A program made the position numbers and the translations under genes. The notes beneath the pieces are model-generated. The model did not search any database. It was not told where the DNA came from and saw only the letters and a program-made list of their open reading frames with translations. Positions 62,154 through 64,000 of a stretch of 64,000 nucleotides of DNA are shown here, piece after piece (position 1 is the first letter of the stretch; every line of letters begins with the position of its first letter). This stretch comes from Chlorokybus atmophyticus. Lineage: Eukaryota; Streptophyta; Chlorokybophyceae; Chlorokybales; Chlorokybaceae. The stretch spans positions 589,612 to 653,611 of the forward strand of contig RHPI01003642.1 in the NCBI GenBank assembly GCA_009103225.1, in the 5' to 3' direction.

Positions 62154-64000
62154 ATGTTTAGCCGCGAAGGCGGCAACATCTACGGTGTCAAGTACCAGGT
62201 GCATTGCAGATTCCAATTTGTGCGTTTGCTTGGCATGCCCACTATGTTCACCACATCGTTCTGGTTGCTGCTCATTATCTCAAGTTTACTTCACTTACTG
62301 GACAGGCGAGGTGTCTTGCTGCTCAGCATGCAGAGAAGCGGCTCTGCCGGTTTCTGCTGGGCACACTGAGCTTGCGTGAAGAGAACGAGGTCAGTGAAGG
62401 GAAAGCACCTCTTGATTGGTTTGGCTTAAGTGACATGATGACTCCAGCAATGCCGCATACCAGTGTCCCATGCCAATGTGGACATTGCAAAATCAAACAC
62501 GGAAGAAAAGATTATGGTTGCGCAGGTGCATTTGATTGAGGCACGGCAGGATCGCGGTGGCGGTGAGGTGGGTTGCGTGGGTGTGTACCGGCATCCGCGA
62601 GGGGAGGTGTGGCATCTCTCACCGTCCCCGCACGATGCAGACGCTTTGGCCACAGCATACAGCAACGGTCAGACGTGCTGCGTTGCATTCCATGCATGCT
62701 CTCACTGTCCTTAGCATCGTTGTTGGCATGGTATTGTTGTGGTTCATTGTGGTTTCATGCACAGCTGGCGTGTATAGTGCAACAGTGTGGCGCTTGCCTT
62801 CAAGCACTTCCAGTGACCAGTTGCAGGAGTTGGCGTCGCTAACCGGCCATACTGGCCGCATCCGCACGTGCGTGCCTTTGTGCATGCCTGCCTATGTTTT
62901 GTGTGCATGTCCCGACTCAGCATAGCGAAGCAGCACAAGCTGATGTTGTCACACTGACATGATGCTTGCATCTTGCAGAGTGCTGTGGAACCTGCATGAC
63001 CGCGCCAACTTGCTCAGCACCGACAACACTGGCATCAAGCTTTGGGCGTTGGACACTGCACGCAAGAGCGCAGCAGTAAGTACCCTGTTTACTCTCAGTT
63101 GATGAGCATGTCTCAATCTGGTCTCAACCTGATCTCATTGCAAGCCTGTCAGGTGACGTCCAGCTCGCCCGAACAGCAGAAGAGCGACCGTCCTATCTAT
63201 GCCGCTGCATGGGACCCGTTTGGGCCGCAGGTGGCAGCTGCTCGCAATGGAAGCGTCACGGTGTGGGACTTGAAAACAATGACAAAGGCATCGTCTATTG
63301 ACCATGCACACTCGGGCATGTCTGTGAGGGATGTCAACTTCAACGCGAGAAGGCAACATCTTTTGGTGCGCGGTACCGGTGATATTTTGGCACTTATCTC
63401 ACGGTTTGTTTCTTGTTTGCTTGGTTTGAATGCTTGGTGTTTGCATGTGCAGCTTACATCTGGCGATGACTGCAAAATCAAAGTTTGGGACCTTCGACAT
63501 ACCTCCGCACCACTCTCGGAGCTGCTTGCACATGCGCATTGGGTGTGCAGAGCGCTGTTCAATCCTGTCCATGACCAGCTGGTGTTGGTACGGGCCAGCC
63601 TTGGCATGCCTTATTGTTTCACAATCACCTGGGGTGTTAATGCTGCGCAGTGTGCACGTGCACTTGCAAGTGTCATCATCTTTGGTTGTGCAGAGCTCCA
63701 GCACGGATAGCTCAGTGAAGCTTCACGTGGTATCGTCGATGATAGCAGCTTCATCGGCCGCACACGTGGCGAGTCCTGCTACATCCCCAATGTCATCACC
63801 TGTGTCAAGGTGAGTGCAAGTTTCCGGTTGTTTGCAGCATGTCGTGTTGGTGGTATTTATTAAGGGGCTCTGGAATGCAGCCCGCGTGCTGGACGCAAGC
63901 CACAGGATAGACTGGCGCACACATACGACGAGCATGAAGAGAGTGTTTATGGCCTGGCGTGGAGTTCGGCTGATCCATTCATGTTTGCCTCAATGTCGTA
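62154..64000 (+). CDS. EIPR1: EIPR1 (TSSC1)-like WD40 protein, 3' end outside the window
   Basis: EIPR1 (EARP-interacting protein 1) is a WD40 propeller that works with the EARP and GARP tethering complexes in endosome recycling. Exons: 62,154-62,198, 62,306-62,389, 62,526-62,667, 62,765-62,867, 62,979-63,075, 63,153-63,365, 63,453-63,587, 63,694-63,809 and 63,881 to the edge; all phases agree. It starts [15 protein letters not shown], as expected (family: xIYGLKYQ). Later segments are [129 protein letters not shown] and, at the edge, [20 protein letters not shown]. Only the C-terminal few dozen residues should be missing. Confidence 0.95.

Overview
The window is nuclear DNA from a eukaryote, most likely a flagellated green alga. 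Two proteins are plant-type thylakoid proteins: PsbQ of photosystem II and the one-helix protein OHP1. A third, MurD, belongs to plastid peptidoglycan synthesis. Several other genes belong to motile cilia: a SHIPPO/STPG protein, the radial-spoke-associated IQUB/FAP253 and katanin-like KATNAL2. Genes are cut by many short introns with GT..AG and some GC..AG borders, often filled with CA/TG tracts. MurD together with cilia would suit an early-branching chlorophyte (prasinophyte type), but the species cannot be named from this window.

Layout. 1-10.9 kb: a candidate MITE (138-497), an STPG-repeat gene (+), cutC (+) and IQUB (-). 10.9-17.8 kb: a Ty3/gypsy chromovirus-type LTR retrotransposon on the minus strand, with 338-bp LTRs differing at five positions and a broken gag-pol frame. 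19.6-20.6 kb: psbQ (-). 21,985-34,170: a complete-looking 12.2-kb CACTA (En/Spm) DNA transposon with TIRs, a CAT target duplication, 26-bp subterminal repeats, a Tnp2-type transposase and two accessory genes. The two accessory genes diverge from a spacer that holds TTAGGG repeats. 35.7-38.3 kb: an unrecognised coiled-coil gene (+).

39.3-64 kb is a compact housekeeping block in which every neighbour lies on the opposite strand: KATNAL2 (-), OHP1 (+), a rolling-stone-like membrane protein (-), murD (+), a Tudor-like repeat protein with a possible GCM/WRKY-like zinc finger (-), a YCII-domain protein (+), SET/NAP histone chaperone (-), TTC33 (+), adenylate kinase 6 (-) and EIPR1 (+, running off the right edge). 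Head-to-head pairs are separated by about 250-1,000 bp and probably share promoters.

Exon coordinates were worked out by hand from splice motifs, reading phase and remembered family sequences. For cutC, psbQ, OHP1, the membrane protein, murD, YCII, SET, TTC33, AK6 and the CACTA transposase the exon lengths sum to an intact frame. Elsewhere junctions are approximate, and the entries say so. No tRNA, rRNA or CRISPR array was seen.
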